Assembly (NCBI GenBank): GCA_035527975.1 | Contig: DATKZM010000021.1 | Location: 62,001 to 126,000 of the forward strand | DNA: 64,000 bases | Direction of reading: 5' to 3' | Origin: DATKZM01 sp035527975 | Lineage (GTDB): Bacteria; Pseudomonadota; Alphaproteobacteria; JAPULJ01 | In this document: positions 17,517 through 26,597 of the stretch, one piece after another | Numbering within the stretch: position 1 is the stretch's first letter | Layout: the number at the start of each line of letters is the position of its first letter | Notes under the pieces: model-generated | What the model was told of the DNA's origin: nothing | Database searches by the model: none | The model's input: the letters and a program-made list of their open reading frames with translations, nothing else | Made by a program: the position numbers and the translations under genes

Positions 17517-18203
17517 CTAGGCCGCCAGCGCCGCGAGGCCGGCGCGCAGCTCGGCGATGCCGGAGCCCTTGATTGCGCTGGTCGCGACAATCGTGGGATA
17601 GGCCGCCCCGTGCTTCTTGAGCTCGGCCGCGGCCTCGTCCAGCCGGCCGGCGAGCGTGCCCGCTTTGACCTTGTCGCATTTTGTGAAGACCACCTGATAG
17701 ACCACGGCAGCTTCGTCGAGCAGGCCCATGATCTCAAGATCGTTGTCCTTGATCCCGCGCCGCGCATCGATCAGCAGACAGAGCCGCCGCAGATTAGGCC
17801 GGCCGGTCAGATAGTCGCGTACCAGCCGGTTCCAGACTTTGATCTGCGTCTTCGGCGCCTTGGCGAAACCATAGCCCGGCAGATCGGCCAACATGAGCGC
17901 GCCGCCAAGCTCGAAAAAATTGATCTCGCGCGTGCGCCCCGGCGTGTTCGAGGTGCGGGCCAGGGTCTTGCGGCCGGTCAGCGCATTCATGAGGCTCGAC
18001 TTGCCGACATTGGAGCGGCCCGCGAAGGCGATCTCGGGCAGGTGCGGATCCGGCAGGCCGTCGAGCCGCACAACGCCGCGCAGGAAGGTGCATTCCTTGG
18101 CGAAAAGCAGCCGGCCGACCTCAAGTGCTTCGCCGTCTGGCGCATCTCTTACAGTCGCGTCCGCCGCATCGGTCCGGGAGAGATTGCCCGGCGCCGCCGT
18201 CAT
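17517..18203 (-). CDS. engB: Ribosome biogenesis GTPase EngB (YihA/YsxC)
   Basis: A 228-residue GTPase needed for large-subunit assembly. P-loop GRSNVGKSS, G3 DLPGYGFAKAP, G4 TKCDK and G5 TSAIKGSG are all visible. The ATG overlaps the yidC stop as ATGA (18200-18203), so it is translationally coupled to the insertase gene. Confidence 0.97.
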   Translation of the reverse strand: MTAAPGNLSRTDAADATVRDAPDGEALEVGRLLFAKECTFLRGVVRLDGLPDPHLPEIAFAGRSNVGKSSLMNALTGRKTLARTSNTPGRTREINFFELGGALMLADLPGYGFAKAPKTQIKVWNRLVRDYLTGRPNLRRLCLLIDARRGIKDNDLEIMGLLDEAAVVYQVVFTKCDKVKAGTLAGRLDEAAAELKKHGAAYPTIVATSAIKGSGIAELRAGLAALAA

Positions 18204-20305
18204 CGGCTCCGCCGCTTGCTCCGCCCACTCCCGCGAGGCGGCGCGCGGCCACTGCTCGACGCCGGTCTGGCTCCCCTGGCCGGAGGGTCACCGGCGCCAT
18301 CGCCTTCATCGCCTTCGTCGTTCTGATCGGCCTCGTCGGCTTCATCGCCGGCAGCCCCATCAGCGCCATCCGCCGCGGCTTCCGTTGTCGTTTTTCGGCC
18401 GGCGCTCTTCGCCGCGGCGGCGGCTACTTTCTTCTTGGGCGGACCGCCCGCCGTGGGCGCCGTCGCCTGGCTGAGCTGGCCGTGGCGCTTCATGATCGTA
18501 TATTGCTGGGCCATCGAGAGCAGATTGTTCCAGGTCCAGTAGATCACCAGACCGGCAGCGAAAGGCGCCAGCATGAAGGTGAAGACGATCGGCAGCATCA
18601 TGAAGATGCGGGCCTGCATCGGGTCGGGCGGGGCCGGGTTCAGCCGTTGCTGCATCCACATCGACACGCCCATCAGGAGCGGCCAAATGCCGATCGAGAT
18701 GATGCCGACAATGCCTTCGGTCGGCGGCGTGAAAGGAAGCAGGCCGAAGAGGTTCAGCACCGAAGTCGGATCGCGCGCGGAGAGATCCTGGATCCACCAG
18801 AAGAACGGCGCGTGGCGCATCTCGATATTGACCAGCAGCACTTTGTAGAGCGCGAAGAACACCGGGATCTGGATCAGGATCGGCCAGCAACCCGCCATCG
18901 GGTTGACCTTCTCGCGCTTGTAGAGCTCCATCAGCTCGCGGTTCTGCAGCTCCTTGTTGTCGCCAAAGCGCTCCTTGATCTGCTGCATCTTGGGCGTCAG
19001 CGCCTTCATCTTGCCCATCGCCTTGTAGGATTTGTTGGCGAGCGGGAAGAAGAGCAGCTTTATCAGCACCGTCAGCAACATGATGGAAAGGCCGAAATTG
19101 CCGACGATCTCTTGGATCATCACCAGCAACAGAAAGATCGGCTTGGTCAGGAAATAGAACCAGCCGAAGTCGATCGAAAGGTCGAACTGAATGATGCCCG
19201 GCTTCTCGGCATAGCTGTCGATTACGGCAAGTTCCTTGGCGCCGGCGAAGATATAGCTCACTATCTGGGCCGTGCCGCCGGCAGCGACAGTCTGCGCGCC
19301 GTACAGCATATCGGCCTGATACTTGTCGGTCGCGCCTTCCTTGCGGTGGCCGAACCCGGCCTTGATCGCGGCGTTCTGGTTCGGCGCGATCGCGACCATC
19401 CAATAGCGATCGGTGAAGCCGATCCAGCCGCCGATGCTGTTGAAACTGATGCGCTTCTTGTCGCGCACGTCCTCCCAGCTGACCTCGTCGAGCGAGCCGC
19501 TGTCGCTCTTTTGTTTGCGGAACACGCCGTAGGGGCCTTCATGCAGCACGTACCAGCCCGAGGTCGTCGGCGTGCCCGAGCGCGAAACCAGCGCGTAGGG
19601 ATAGAGCGTCACTGCCCTGTCGCCCGAATTGACGACCCGCTGGGTCACCGTGATCAGATAGTTCTTGTCGATCTCGTACTTGCGCTCGAATTTGAGCCCC
19701 CGGCCGTTGTTCCAGCTCAGCGTCACCGGCTGGCCTGGCGCGAGCACGTCGCGGTCGGCGGTCCAAACCGACTTGTCGTTCGGCAACACGACCGCCTTGT
19801 CGCCCGAGACCCAGCCATATTCGGCAAAATAAGCGTTCTTCGCGCCGAAGGGCTCGAGCAATTCGACGGGAGGGCTGCTCTTGGGCAGCTCGGCGCGATA
19901 CATACGCAAGGTCAAGTCGTCGAGCTTAGCACCCATAAGCGCGATCGAGCCGCGCAGCTTGGGCGTTTCAATGCGTATACGCCTGACGCGTTTCAGGATC
20001 GCCGCACGGTCCTCGCCGGCCGGCCTGGCGGCAGGCGTTCCCGGAACTGCCGGGGCGCGCACAGTCGAGCCGGCGCCCGGCACGCTGGGCTTGCCCGCGC
20101 TGCTCCCGCCGGGCGCCTGCGGCTGGACCGCGGCGCCGGGCACTTGCGGCGCGCGGCCGTTCGGGACCCCCGGCACCGTTTTGCCGGCTGTTTGCTGGCC
20201 GGTTCCTTCCGGCGACGGCTTGCTGCCGGGCAACAGGAACTGCGAGCCCAGGATGATCGCAACCGAGATCACGATCGCCAGCAACAGATTTTTTTGGTCG
20301 CCCAT
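18200..20305 (-). CDS. yidC: Membrane protein insertase YidC with long acidic/basic C-terminal tail
   Basis: A 701-residue YidC. It starts MGDQKNLLLAIVISVAIIL (TM1), followed by a Pro/Ala-rich linker and a large periplasmic beta domain. The conserved TM core includes LPLANKSYKAMGKMKAL-like FFPLANKSYKAMGKMK, WPILIQIPVFFALYK and IYWTWNNLLSMAQQY. After that, about 90 residues follow: a Lys/Ala stretch, an Asp/Glu/Gly-rich block and a terminal Arg/Ser-rich block (RSKRRSR). YidC proteins are usually near 560-620 residues, so the tail is an extension. The ATG shares a base with the yidD stop (TGATG). Confidence 0.96.
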   Translation of the reverse strand: MGDQKNLLLAIVISVAIILGSQFLLPGSKPSPEGTGQQTAGKTVPGVPNGRAPQVPGAAVQPQAPGGSSAGKPSVPGAGSTVRAPAVPGTPAARPAGEDRAAILKRVRRIRIETPKLRGSIALMGAKLDDLTLRMYRAELPKSSPPVELLEPFGAKNAYFAEYGWVSGDKAVVLPNDKSVWTADRDVLAPGQPVTLSWNNGRGLKFERKYEIDKNYLITVTQRVVNSGDRAVTLYPYALVSRSGTPTTSGWYVLHEGPYGVFRKQKSDSGSLDEVSWEDVRDKKRISFNSIGGWIGFTDRYWMVAIAPNQNAAIKAGFGHRKEGATDKYQADMLYGAQTVAAGGTAQIVSYIFAGAKELAVIDSYAEKPGIIQFDLSIDFGWFYFLTKPIFLLLVMIQEIVGNFGLSIMLLTVLIKLLFFPLANKSYKAMGKMKALTPKMQQIKERFGDNKELQNRELMELYKREKVNPMAGCWPILIQIPVFFALYKVLLVNIEMRHAPFFWWIQDLSARDPTSVLNLFGLLPFTPPTEGIVGIISIGIWPLLMGVSMWMQQRLNPAPPDPMQARIFMMLPIVFTFMLAPFAAGLVIYWTWNNLLSMAQQYTIMKRHGQLSQATAPTAGGPPKKKVAAAAAKSAGRKTTTEAAADGADGAAGDEADEADQNDEGDEGDGAGDPPARGARPASSSGRAPPRGSGRSKRRSR

Positions 20306-20634
20306 CAGGCCCGATCTCCGCTGGTCATGGCCCCACTGGACATAGCAGTTGAAGGAGCATGCCGCGCATCCTCGCACCGTTTGGGCACCGGATCGTAGCC
20401 ATGCCCGCCCCACGGATGGCAGCGCACGAGCCGGCGCAGTGCCAGCCAGCCGCCGACGAAGGCCCCGTAGCGCTGCACCGCCTCGGCGGCATAGGCCGAG
20501 CAGGTCGGCAGATAGCGGCAGGTGGGCGGCATCAGCGGCGACAGCACATACTGGTAGATCTTGATGAGGACGATCAGCGCCAGCCCGAACGGCATCAGCG
20601 CCAGTGCAAGAGCCCGCTTCAACTTCGGCCGCAT
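20305..20634 (-). CDS. yidD: Membrane protein insertion efficiency factor YidD
   Basis: A 109-residue protein with an N-terminal amphipathic or membrane helix (LMPFGLALIVLIKIYQ) and the family core YVLSPLMPPTCRYLPTCSAY, ending with RCHPWGGHGYDPVP. Three Cys typical of the family are present. YidD assists YidC-dependent insertion. The ATG at 20634 lies 4 nt after the rnpA stop and follows GAGGCG. It overlaps yidC by one base. Confidence 0.96.
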   Translation of the reverse strand: MRPKLKRALALALMPFGLALIVLIKIYQYVLSPLMPPTCRYLPTCSAYAAEAVQRYGAFVGGWLALRRLVRCHPWGGHGYDPVPKRCEDARHAPSTAMSSGAMTSGDRA

Positions 20635-20638
20635 CGCC

Positions 20639-21085
20639 TCAATCCCCGGTCTTTTGCGCATTGGTGTCCGGCGCCCTGTCGACATCGCCCCGCCGCACGC
20701 GAAGCCGTGCCAGCGCGGCCCTCAAATCGTCCTTCAGCGCGGAAAAATCGCGCGTCAGCGTCGCGCCCCGCGCGATGATCACATAATCGTGGCCGGGCGC
20801 CGCCAGATCAGGCATCACCGCGCCCACCACGGCGCGCAAACGCCGCTTTGCCCGGTTGCGCTGGACCGCACCGCCGACCTTGCGGCTGGCGGTGAAGCCG
20901 ACGCGAAACAGCGCGCCGCCCCCGGCCCGGTCACCTGCAGCCGGCTCCCTCTCGCCGCGCTGGGCCGGCGGCGCAGGGCTCCGGCTTGCCTGCAAGACGA
21001 GGCCGGGCGCCGCCCATTTGCGGCGGCCGCGGGCGACGCGAAGGAACTCCCGGCGCCGCGTCAGCCGACCGATCTCGGCGGGCAT
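20639..21085 (-). CDS. rnpA: Ribonuclease P protein component
   Basis: A 148-residue basic protein that binds RNase P RNA for tRNA 5' maturation. It shows the family pattern IGRLTRRREFLRV at the N-terminus and FTASRKVGGAVQRNRAKRRL in the RNR motif. The Pro/Ala/Gly-rich insertion between these (about residues 30-55) is somewhat longer than usual. The ATG at 21085 is 5 nt after the rpmH stop. Confidence 0.96.
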   Translation of the reverse strand: MPAEIGRLTRRREFLRVARGRRKWAAPGLVLQASRSPAPPAQRGEREPAAGDRAGGGALFRVGFTASRKVGGAVQRNRAKRRLRAVVGAVMPDLAAPGHDYVIIARGATLTRDFSALKDDLRAALARLRVRRGDVDRAPDTNAQKTGD

Positions 21086-21090
21086 GGCAT

Positions 21091-21225
21091 TCAGGCGGAG
21101 AGGCGCTTGCGACCTTTGGACCGTCGCCGCGCCAAAACCCTGCGGCCGGCCACGCTGGACATGCGCGAGCGGAAGCCATGGCGGCGCTTTCGAACAAGCA
21201 CGCTTGGCTGAAAGGTGCGTTTCAC
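21091..21225 (-). CDS. rpmH: 50S ribosomal protein L34
   Basis: A 44-residue, very basic ribosomal protein reading (V)KRTFQPSVLVRKRRHGFRS and ending RRRSKGRKRLSA, the universal L34 pattern. The start is a GTG at 21225, about 10 nt after AAGGGA; the alternative upstream frame has no L34 similarity. It heads the rnpA-yidD-yidC-engB chain, so the promoter should lie in the 21226-21596 spacer. Confidence 0.97.
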   Translation of the reverse strand: MKRTFQPSVLVRKRRHGFRSRMSSVAGRRVLARRRSKGRKRLSA

Positions 21226-21596
21226 GGCTGACGTCCCTTGAGGCAAGAATAGATAAAGTAAGCGTGGCCGAGCATATACGGATTGGGCCACTTGAAGTCA
21301 ATGTGGCGCGCGCGATCAATACGCCATACCGGCCGTGCCGGCGCGTAATCGATCCGGCCGCCGGACCGCCTCAATCACACGATGGTGATTGATGGTGAAT
21401 AGCGTGACCGCGCTCCATCCATATTTTATGGTGCCACTTGTCAAGGCATTGGCAGGCGAAGGCGCGCGGCGGCGGGCGCCGATTGAGCCGTCGATCGGAT
21501 CGCTTGGGGGACCACTTCGCGCGCCACGGGATGCGCCGCACTGGTTGAGGCAATCCCGGTGATTTAAGGTCAGCATCGAAATAGGGACGCGACAGC
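21226..21596. other. Divergent promoter region between rpmH and the TVP38 gene
   Basis: These 371 bases hold no supported gene. The half near rpmH is less GC-rich (for instance around 21370-21430, CCATCCATATTTTATGG), which fits promoters for the rpmH operon. Short frames here lack protein character. No terminator or repeat was identified. Confidence 0.5.
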
Positions 21597-22415
21597 ATGC
21601 CACAGCACAAGGCGCGGGGCACCGAGCCGCCGGCCGACAGTCCGGCCGCCACACCGAATGGCGCAAAGGCGCCGGGCGAGGGGCGGGCCGGATCGCGTTT
21701 CTCGCTCGCCAAGCTGATCCCGCTCGGGATATTGCTGGCAGGCCTGGTCGCCTTCTTCGCCACCGGGCTCAACAAATATGTGAGCTTTGGCGAGCTTGCC
21801 AAACACCACACGGCAATGGCCACGTGGGTCCAGAAAAACCTCCTTCTGGCTGCGCTGTGCTACATGGCCGGCTATGCGGTGATGATCGCCTTCTCGCTGC
21901 CTGGCGGCGCGGTGGCGACGATTTTCGGCGGCTTTCTCTTCGCCGGCGTGGTCGACGGCATCGCCGGCACGATGCTCGCCGCGGCGATCGTCGTGGTCGG
22001 CGCCACGCTCGGTGCCACGGCGTTGTTCCTGGCGGCGCGCAGCGGCCTGGGCGAGCCGTTGCGCGCCCGTGCCGGGCCGGGCCTCAGACGCATGGAAGCG
22101 GGCTTCCACGAAAATGCGATGAGCTACCTTCTGGTGCTGCGGCTGGTGCCGCTGTTCCCGTTCTGGCTGGTCAATCTTGTGCCGGCCTTCCTGGGCGTGC
22201 CGCTTCGAACTTATGTGATCGGCACCTTCTTCGGCATCATGCCGGGCACTTTCGTCTATGCCAGCGTGGGGGGCGGATTGGGCGCGATCCTGGAAGCAGG
22301 CGAAAGCCCCGATCTCGGCATCATTTTCAAGGCCGAGATCCTGGTCCCGCTGCTCGGCCTGGCACTGCTGGCGCTGATCCCGGTGATCTACAAGCGTATC
22401 AAGGCGCGCCGCTGA
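21597..22415 (+). CDS. TVP38/TMEM64 (DedA-like) membrane protein
   Basis: A 272-residue inner-membrane protein. After a polar Pro/Ala-rich N-terminus it has a hydrophobic helix (LIPLGILLAGLVAFFATG) and the SNARE-associated/DedA core: FSLPGGAVATIFGGFLFAG, then LVLRLVPLFPFWLVNLVPAF and TFFGIMPGTFVYASVGGGLG. Related proteins act in lipid carrier or phospholipid flipping; the substrate here is not known. It stands alone, divergent from rpmH. Confidence 0.92.
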   Translation: MPQHKARGTEPPADSPAATPNGAKAPGEGRAGSRFSLAKLIPLGILLAGLVAFFATGLNKYVSFGELAKHHTAMATWVQKNLLLAALCYMAGYAVMIAFSLPGGAVATIFGGFLFAGVVDGIAGTMLAAAIVVVGATLGATALFLAARSGLGEPLRARAGPGLRRMEAGFHENAMSYLLVLRLVPLFPFWLVNLVPAFLGVPLRTYVIGTFFGIMPGTFVYASVGGGLGAILEAGESPDLGIIFKAEILVPLLGLALLALIPVIYKRIKARR

Positions 22416-22665
22416 CTTGCCGTTGCCCCGGATTTGGCGGGGGTCCTGGTCTGGGCGCCGGTCCCGGCCCGGGTTCGGCGTGGAACTGTGAGTACCGGTT
22501 ATCAATACAAAATCACGGATAATTGAACCCAATTGATTCCGATTGGCGGGCCAGGGCCCATAAGTTCATACGCGGACGTGGACGGCGGATAATCGTCGTT
22601 TGATCCCAGGTCGGCTCGCCCGCAAGGGGCCAGGGCCGGCGCATCCCATCACCAGGAGGCCTCAT

Positions 22666-22905
22666 ATGCTGAACAAGAAAACCGTCATTGCGCTTTCCAT
22701 CGCCGCCCTCGCCGCCTCGACCGCGGCTCTGCCCGCCGCCGCCGCCGGCAGCCTCGACAACCCCGTCCAGCTCGCCGGTTGCGGCGCCTGTAAGGCAAAG
22801 AAGGCCGGCTGCGGCGCTTGCGGTGCGAAGAAGACAGGCTGCGGCGCGGCCTGCGGCGCGAAGAAGGCCGGCTGCGGCGCGGCCTGCGGCGCGAAGAAGA
22901 AATAA
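22666..22905 (+). CDS. Small secreted Cys-rich repeat peptide (metallophore- or HvfA-like)
   Basis: A 79-residue protein. An ideal AGGAGG lies 6 nt before the ATG at 22666. The signal peptide (MLNKKTVIALSIAALAAS to AAAAG) is followed by SLDNPVQLA and four tandem units of the form GCGAC or GCGAAC plus Ala/Lys (GCGACKAKKA, GCGACGAKKT, GCGAACGAKKA, GCGAACGAKKK), eight Cys in all. The layout (signal, short spacer, Cys/Gly repeats) resembles HvfA/bufferin-type precursor peptides that bind copper after modification. No DUF692 or DUF2063 partner is nearby, so it may instead be an unmodified periplasmic metal-binding peptide. Function is inferred only. Confidence 0.8.
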   Translation: MLNKKTVIALSIAALAASTAALPAAAAGSLDNPVQLAGCGACKAKKAGCGACGAKKTGCGAACGAKKAGCGAACGAKKK

Positions 22906-22975
22906 TCAAACGACGCGTACCGGGGCGGGCGACCACCTCTAAGAAATAGGGGCGGGCAACCGCCTGGCGGAAATT

Positions 22976-23008
22976 CGCGGCGCATCCGGACAAACCGGGT
23001 GCGCCGCG
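22976..23008 (+). terminator. Strong hairpin downstream of the Cys-rich peptide gene
   Basis: CGCGGCGCATCCGG pairs with CCGGGTGCGCCGCG across the loop ACAAA, 14 pairs with one G-T. It lies 70 nt after the peptide gene stop and is followed by TCCGCTTTCGG, not a clean T tract. It is a candidate terminator or mRNA-stabilising structure for the peptide transcript. Confidence 0.55.
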
Positions 23009-23138
23009 TCCGCTTTCGGCGCATCTGATTCCAGCTGGCGCCGTCAGGCCCCGATCGCGCGCGGCGGCGTGGGACCAACCGGCAAAGAAAACAGCCGCGC
23101 CTATCGCCGGGGCTCGAAAACGCACTATATTCTGGCCC

Positions 23139-24530
23139 ATGCTGGCGAAGTCGCACCTACCGTCCCTTGTGCACAGCCTGTCGGCCAGATTGCTGGTCCT
23201 CACGGTGCTCTTCATCATGCTGATCGAGGTCTTCGTCTACGCGCCCTCGATCGCGCGCTATCGCAAGGTCTATCTCGACGACCGCATCGCCGACGCGCAT
23301 CTCGCTACCCTGGCGCTGGAGGCGGCGCCCGACTTCATAATCGGCCAGCGCCTGCGTGCGCAACTGCTCGACCACGCGCGCGCCTACGGCGTCGTCACCA
23401 TGAAGCCGGGCTCGCGCAAGTTGACTTTGTTGCGCGACATGCCGCCAAAGGTCGATCTCAAGATCGATCTGCGCAAGGAGACCTTCTTCGGCCTCATCAT
23501 GGATGCCTTCGAGACGCTCTGGCAGAGCCGGAACCGGGTGTTGAGCGTGATGGGGCCTTCGCCCAAGGACAAGGGAACATTGATCGAGGTGGTGCTCGAC
23601 GAAGAGCCATTGCGCATGGAGATGATCGACTATTCGCGGCGCATTTTGGTCCTGTCGCTGATCATCTCCTTCGTCACGGCGGTGCTGGTCTATCTCAGCC
23701 TGCAATGGCTGCTGGTGCGGCCGATGCGGCGGCTCACCGCGAACATGACCGCGTTTTCGCTGGCGCCGGAGGACGCAACGCGGCTGATGTCGCCCTCGTC
23801 GCGCAGCGATGAGATTGGCGTCGCCGAACGCCAGCTCCAGGCGATGCAGCGCGGGCTGCGCGATGCCCTGCGCCAGAAGACGCGGCTTGCCGCGCTGGGC
23901 ACGGCGGTCACAAAAATCAATCACGATCTGCGCAATCTGCTGTCGACGGCAAGTCTGCTTTCGGAACGCCTGGAAGGGGCGAAGGATCCCAAGGTACGCG
24001 AAGTGGCCCCGCGGCTTGAGCGCGCGCTCGACCGCGCCGTCAATCTCTGCACCGACACGCTGGACTTCGCCAAATCCGAGGCAATCGAACCCAAACCCGC
24101 GCCGGTCGACCTGCGCAAGCTGGTCGAGGACGTCGCCAGCACCCTGCCGGTAAGGGAGAATGGCGGCGGCGCCAGCCTCGACATCGCCGTGGCTCCGGGC
24201 CTTGCCGCACTCGCCGACCGCACGCATCTCTTTCGCGCACTCGCCAATCTGGGCAGCAACGCCGTCCAGGCCGGCTCGGCCCATGTCACGATCAGCGCCG
24301 CCAGCGTGGGCGGGCGCGTGCACATCGATGTCGCCGATGACGGCCCCGGCCTGCCGCGCAGCGCACGCGAGCATCTCTTCGTGCCCTTCGAGGGCTCCGG
24401 GCGCAGCGGCGGCTCGGGGCTGGGCCTTGCCATCGCGCGCGAACTCGCCCAGGCCCAGGGCGGCGATCTCAGCCTGGTCGAGAGCACCGACCAGGGCACC
24501 ACCTTCCGCATCGAGCTGCCCGGGGCCTGA
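23139..24530 (+). CDS. Membrane sensor histidine kinase, orphan
   Basis: A 463-residue kinase. TM1 (ARLLVLTVLFIMLIEVFVY) and TM2 (ILVLSLIISFVTAVLVYLSL) flank a periplasmic sensor of about 145 residues, then a HAMP segment starting LVRPMRRLTANM. The phospho-acceptor is His262 in KINHDLRNLLS, and the ATPase boxes are NLGSNAVQ, DDGPGLP and GGSGLGLAIA. No response regulator gene is adjacent. The ligand is unknown. Confidence 0.94.
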   Translation: MLAKSHLPSLVHSLSARLLVLTVLFIMLIEVFVYAPSIARYRKVYLDDRIADAHLATLALEAAPDFIIGQRLRAQLLDHARAYGVVTMKPGSRKLTLLRDMPPKVDLKIDLRKETFFGLIMDAFETLWQSRNRVLSVMGPSPKDKGTLIEVVLDEEPLRMEMIDYSRRILVLSLIISFVTAVLVYLSLQWLLVRPMRRLTANMTAFSLAPEDATRLMSPSSRSDEIGVAERQLQAMQRGLRDALRQKTRLAALGTAVTKINHDLRNLLSTASLLSERLEGAKDPKVREVAPRLERALDRAVNLCTDTLDFAKSEAIEPKPAPVDLRKLVEDVASTLPVRENGGGASLDIAVAPGLAALADRTHLFRALANLGSNAVQAGSAHVTISAASVGGRVHIDVADDGPGLPRSAREHLFVPFEGSGRSGGSGLGLAIARELAQAQGGDLSLVESTDQGTTFRIELPGA

Positions 24531-24670
24531 CCGGGCCACGCTTAACCACGCCCACGTTTAACCACGCTGGGCCGACATGTTTGTGCGCTGCAGCATGTTC
24601 GGCTAAGCTCCGACCCTGCGAGCGACGACAGATCAGCCGCCCCGATGGGGTCACGCATGGGAGGATCGAG

Positions 24671-25528
24671 ATGAGCGCGGAGACTCGGACCAAGCGCGTC
24701 ACTATTCCCGACATTCGCGCCCGCAAGGGCGGCGAGCCGATCGTTTGTCTGACCTCGATTTCGGCCCAGACGTCCAAGTTGCTCGACGAGCATGTCGACC
24801 TGCTGCTGGTCGGCGATTCGCTGGGCATGGTCTTCTATGGCATGGACAGCACCGTCGGCGTGACCATGGAAATGATGGTCGGCCACGGCGCCAGCGTCGT
24901 GCGCGGATCGGCGACCGCCTGCGTCATCGTTGACATGCCGTTCGGCTCGTATCAGGAATCGCCCCAGCAGGCCTTCCGCAACGCCGCCCGCATCATGGGC
25001 GAGACGCGCTGCCAGGGTGTGAAGCTCGAGGGCGGCGTGGAGATGGCCGAGACCGTCGCCTTCCTGTCCGAACGCGGCGTCCCGGTCTTGGGGCATGTCG
25101 GGTTGATGCCGCAGTCGGTGAACCGCCTCGGCGGCTTCAAGGCACAAGGCCGCACCCCGGAAAGCGCAGCCAAGATCATGGCCGATGCCAAGGCAATCGA
25201 GGCGGCCGGCGCCTTCGCGATCGTGGTCGAAGGCGTGATCGAACCTCTCGGCCGCTCGATCACGCAGGTGCTTGAAATCCCGACCATCGGCATCGGCGCC
25301 TCGCCAGCCTGCGATGGCCAAATACTGGTCACCGAAGACGTGATCGGTCTGTTCTCCGATTTCACCCCGAAATTCGCCAAGAAGTTTGCGGCGATCGGCG
25401 AGGCGATCTCCGAGGCCGCCGCCGAATACGCTGCCGACGTCCGCGCGCGCCGCTTCCCTGCCGAGGAGCACACCTACGGCATGACCGCAAAAGAGGGCGG
25501 CAAGGCCAAGAAGCGCGCGGCGGGATAG
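24671..25528 (+). CDS. panB: 3-methyl-2-oxobutanoate hydroxymethyltransferase
   Basis: PanB makes ketopantoate in the pantothenate/CoA pathway. The 285-residue protein has DLLLVGDSLGMVFYGM, MPFGSYQ, VKLEGG, GHVGLMPQSVN and the catalytic VVEGVIEPL / IPTIGIGASPACDGQ blocks. GGGAGG precedes the ATG at 24671. The upstream spacer contains a short direct repeat (ACGCTTAACCACGC / ACGTTTAACCACGC). panC follows after a palindromic repeat. Confidence 0.97.
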   Translation: MSAETRTKRVTIPDIRARKGGEPIVCLTSISAQTSKLLDEHVDLLLVGDSLGMVFYGMDSTVGVTMEMMVGHGASVVRGSATACVIVDMPFGSYQESPQQAFRNAARIMGETRCQGVKLEGGVEMAETVAFLSERGVPVLGHVGLMPQSVNRLGGFKAQGRTPESAAKIMADAKAIEAAGAFAIVVEGVIEPLGRSITQVLEIPTIGIGASPACDGQILVTEDVIGLFSDFTPKFAKKFAAIGEAISEAAAEYAADVRARRFPAEEHTYGMTAKEGGKAKKRAAG

Positions 25529-25548
25529 TGAAGTATCCGCGAAGGCGG

Positions 25549-25675
25549 CCCCCTCACCCTCCCACCGCCCTGAAGGTCGACGGCCCCTCCCTCTCCCCCA
25601 AGGGGCGAGGGACAAAAGGGACCCGACCTGCTTGTTGCCCCTCTCCTCTCGGGGGAGAGGGTTAGGGTGAGGGGG
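25549..25675. repeat. REP-like palindromic repeat, copy C
   Basis: It has CCCCCTCACCC at the left end and GGGTGAGGGGG at the right, with internal arms CCTCTCCTCTCGGGGGAGAGGG. It separates panB from panC, whose genes would otherwise be about 185 nt apart. It belongs to the same family as copies at 2858 and 10711. Confidence 0.8.
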
Positions 25676-25713
25676 ACTCAAACATCAAAGGCGTTTGAGA
25701 TAAAAGAACTCCG

Positions 25714-26580
25714 ATGGCATCCAATCCAACCATCAAGACCGTCCGCACCATCGCCGAGCTTCGCGCGGCGGTGACGGCGTGGCGGGGCGAGGGCCTCAGC
25801 GTCGGGTTGATCCCGACCATGGGCGCACTGCATGAGGGCCATCTCGCATTGGCGCGCGCGGCCAAGGCGGAATGCGACCGCGCGGTCGCTTCGATCTTCG
25901 TCAACCCCGCCCAGTTCGGCCCATCCGAAGACCTCGACCGCTATCCCCGCCGTGAAGCCGAGGACGCGGCAGCGCTCGCGACCCTCGGCGTCGAGCTCAT
26001 CTTCGCGCCGCCGGTGGAGGAGATCTATCCCGGCGACTTCGTCACCACTGTCACCGTTGCCGGCGTCGCCGAGCGGCTGGAAGGCGCGCATCGCCCCGGC
26101 CATTTTGCCGGCGTCACCACCGTCGTCTCAAAGCTGCTGATCCAGGCGCGCGCCGACCGCGCGTACTTTGGCGAAAAGGACTACCAGCAGCTCCGCGTCG
26201 TCACCCGCATGGCGCGCGATCTCGACATCGCGACCATGATCGTCGGCGTGCCGACCGTGCGCGAGCCCGACGGCCTGGCGCTGTCCTCGCGCAACGAGTA
26301 TCTCACGCCGGCGCAGCGCAAAGTGGCGCCCGCGCTCAACCGGGCGCTGCTGGATACCGCCGCCGCGGTGGCGGCGGGAGCCCTGGCGACGGAGGCGACG
26401 GCCGGCGCCGAGACCGCGCTGCTCGAGGCCGGCTTCGATGCCGTCGACTATGTCGCCGTGGCCGATGCCGAGACACTCGCGCCGGTCGAGAAGCTGGGCG
26501 GCCGGCCGGCCCGGGTGCTGGCCGCCGCCTTCCTCGGCAAGACACGCCTGATCGACAATGTGCCGGTCGCCATTGCCTGA
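25714..26580 (+). CDS. panC: Pantothenate synthetase
   Basis: PanC joins pantoate and beta-alanine using ATP. The 288-residue protein shows IPTMGALHEGHLALARAA, IFVNPAQFGPSEDLDRYPR, YFGEKDYQQLRVV and LALSSRNEYL, all active-site segments. It follows panB on the same strand. Confidence 0.97.
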   Translation: MASNPTIKTVRTIAELRAAVTAWRGEGLSVGLIPTMGALHEGHLALARAAKAECDRAVASIFVNPAQFGPSEDLDRYPRREAEDAAALATLGVELIFAPPVEEIYPGDFVTTVTVAGVAERLEGAHRPGHFAGVTTVVSKLLIQARADRAYFGEKDYQQLRVVTRMARDLDIATMIVGVPTVREPDGLALSSRNEYLTPAQRKVAPALNRALLDTAAAVAAGALATEATAGAETALLEAGFDAVDYVAVADAETLAPVEKLGGRPARVLAAAFLGKTRLIDNVPVAIA

Positions 26581-26597
26581 GGCTGGATCACCTGATT

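Noticed and set aside
18125..20398. Forward 757-codon open frame
   Set aside because: It is the antisense of yidC, caused by high GC codon bias.
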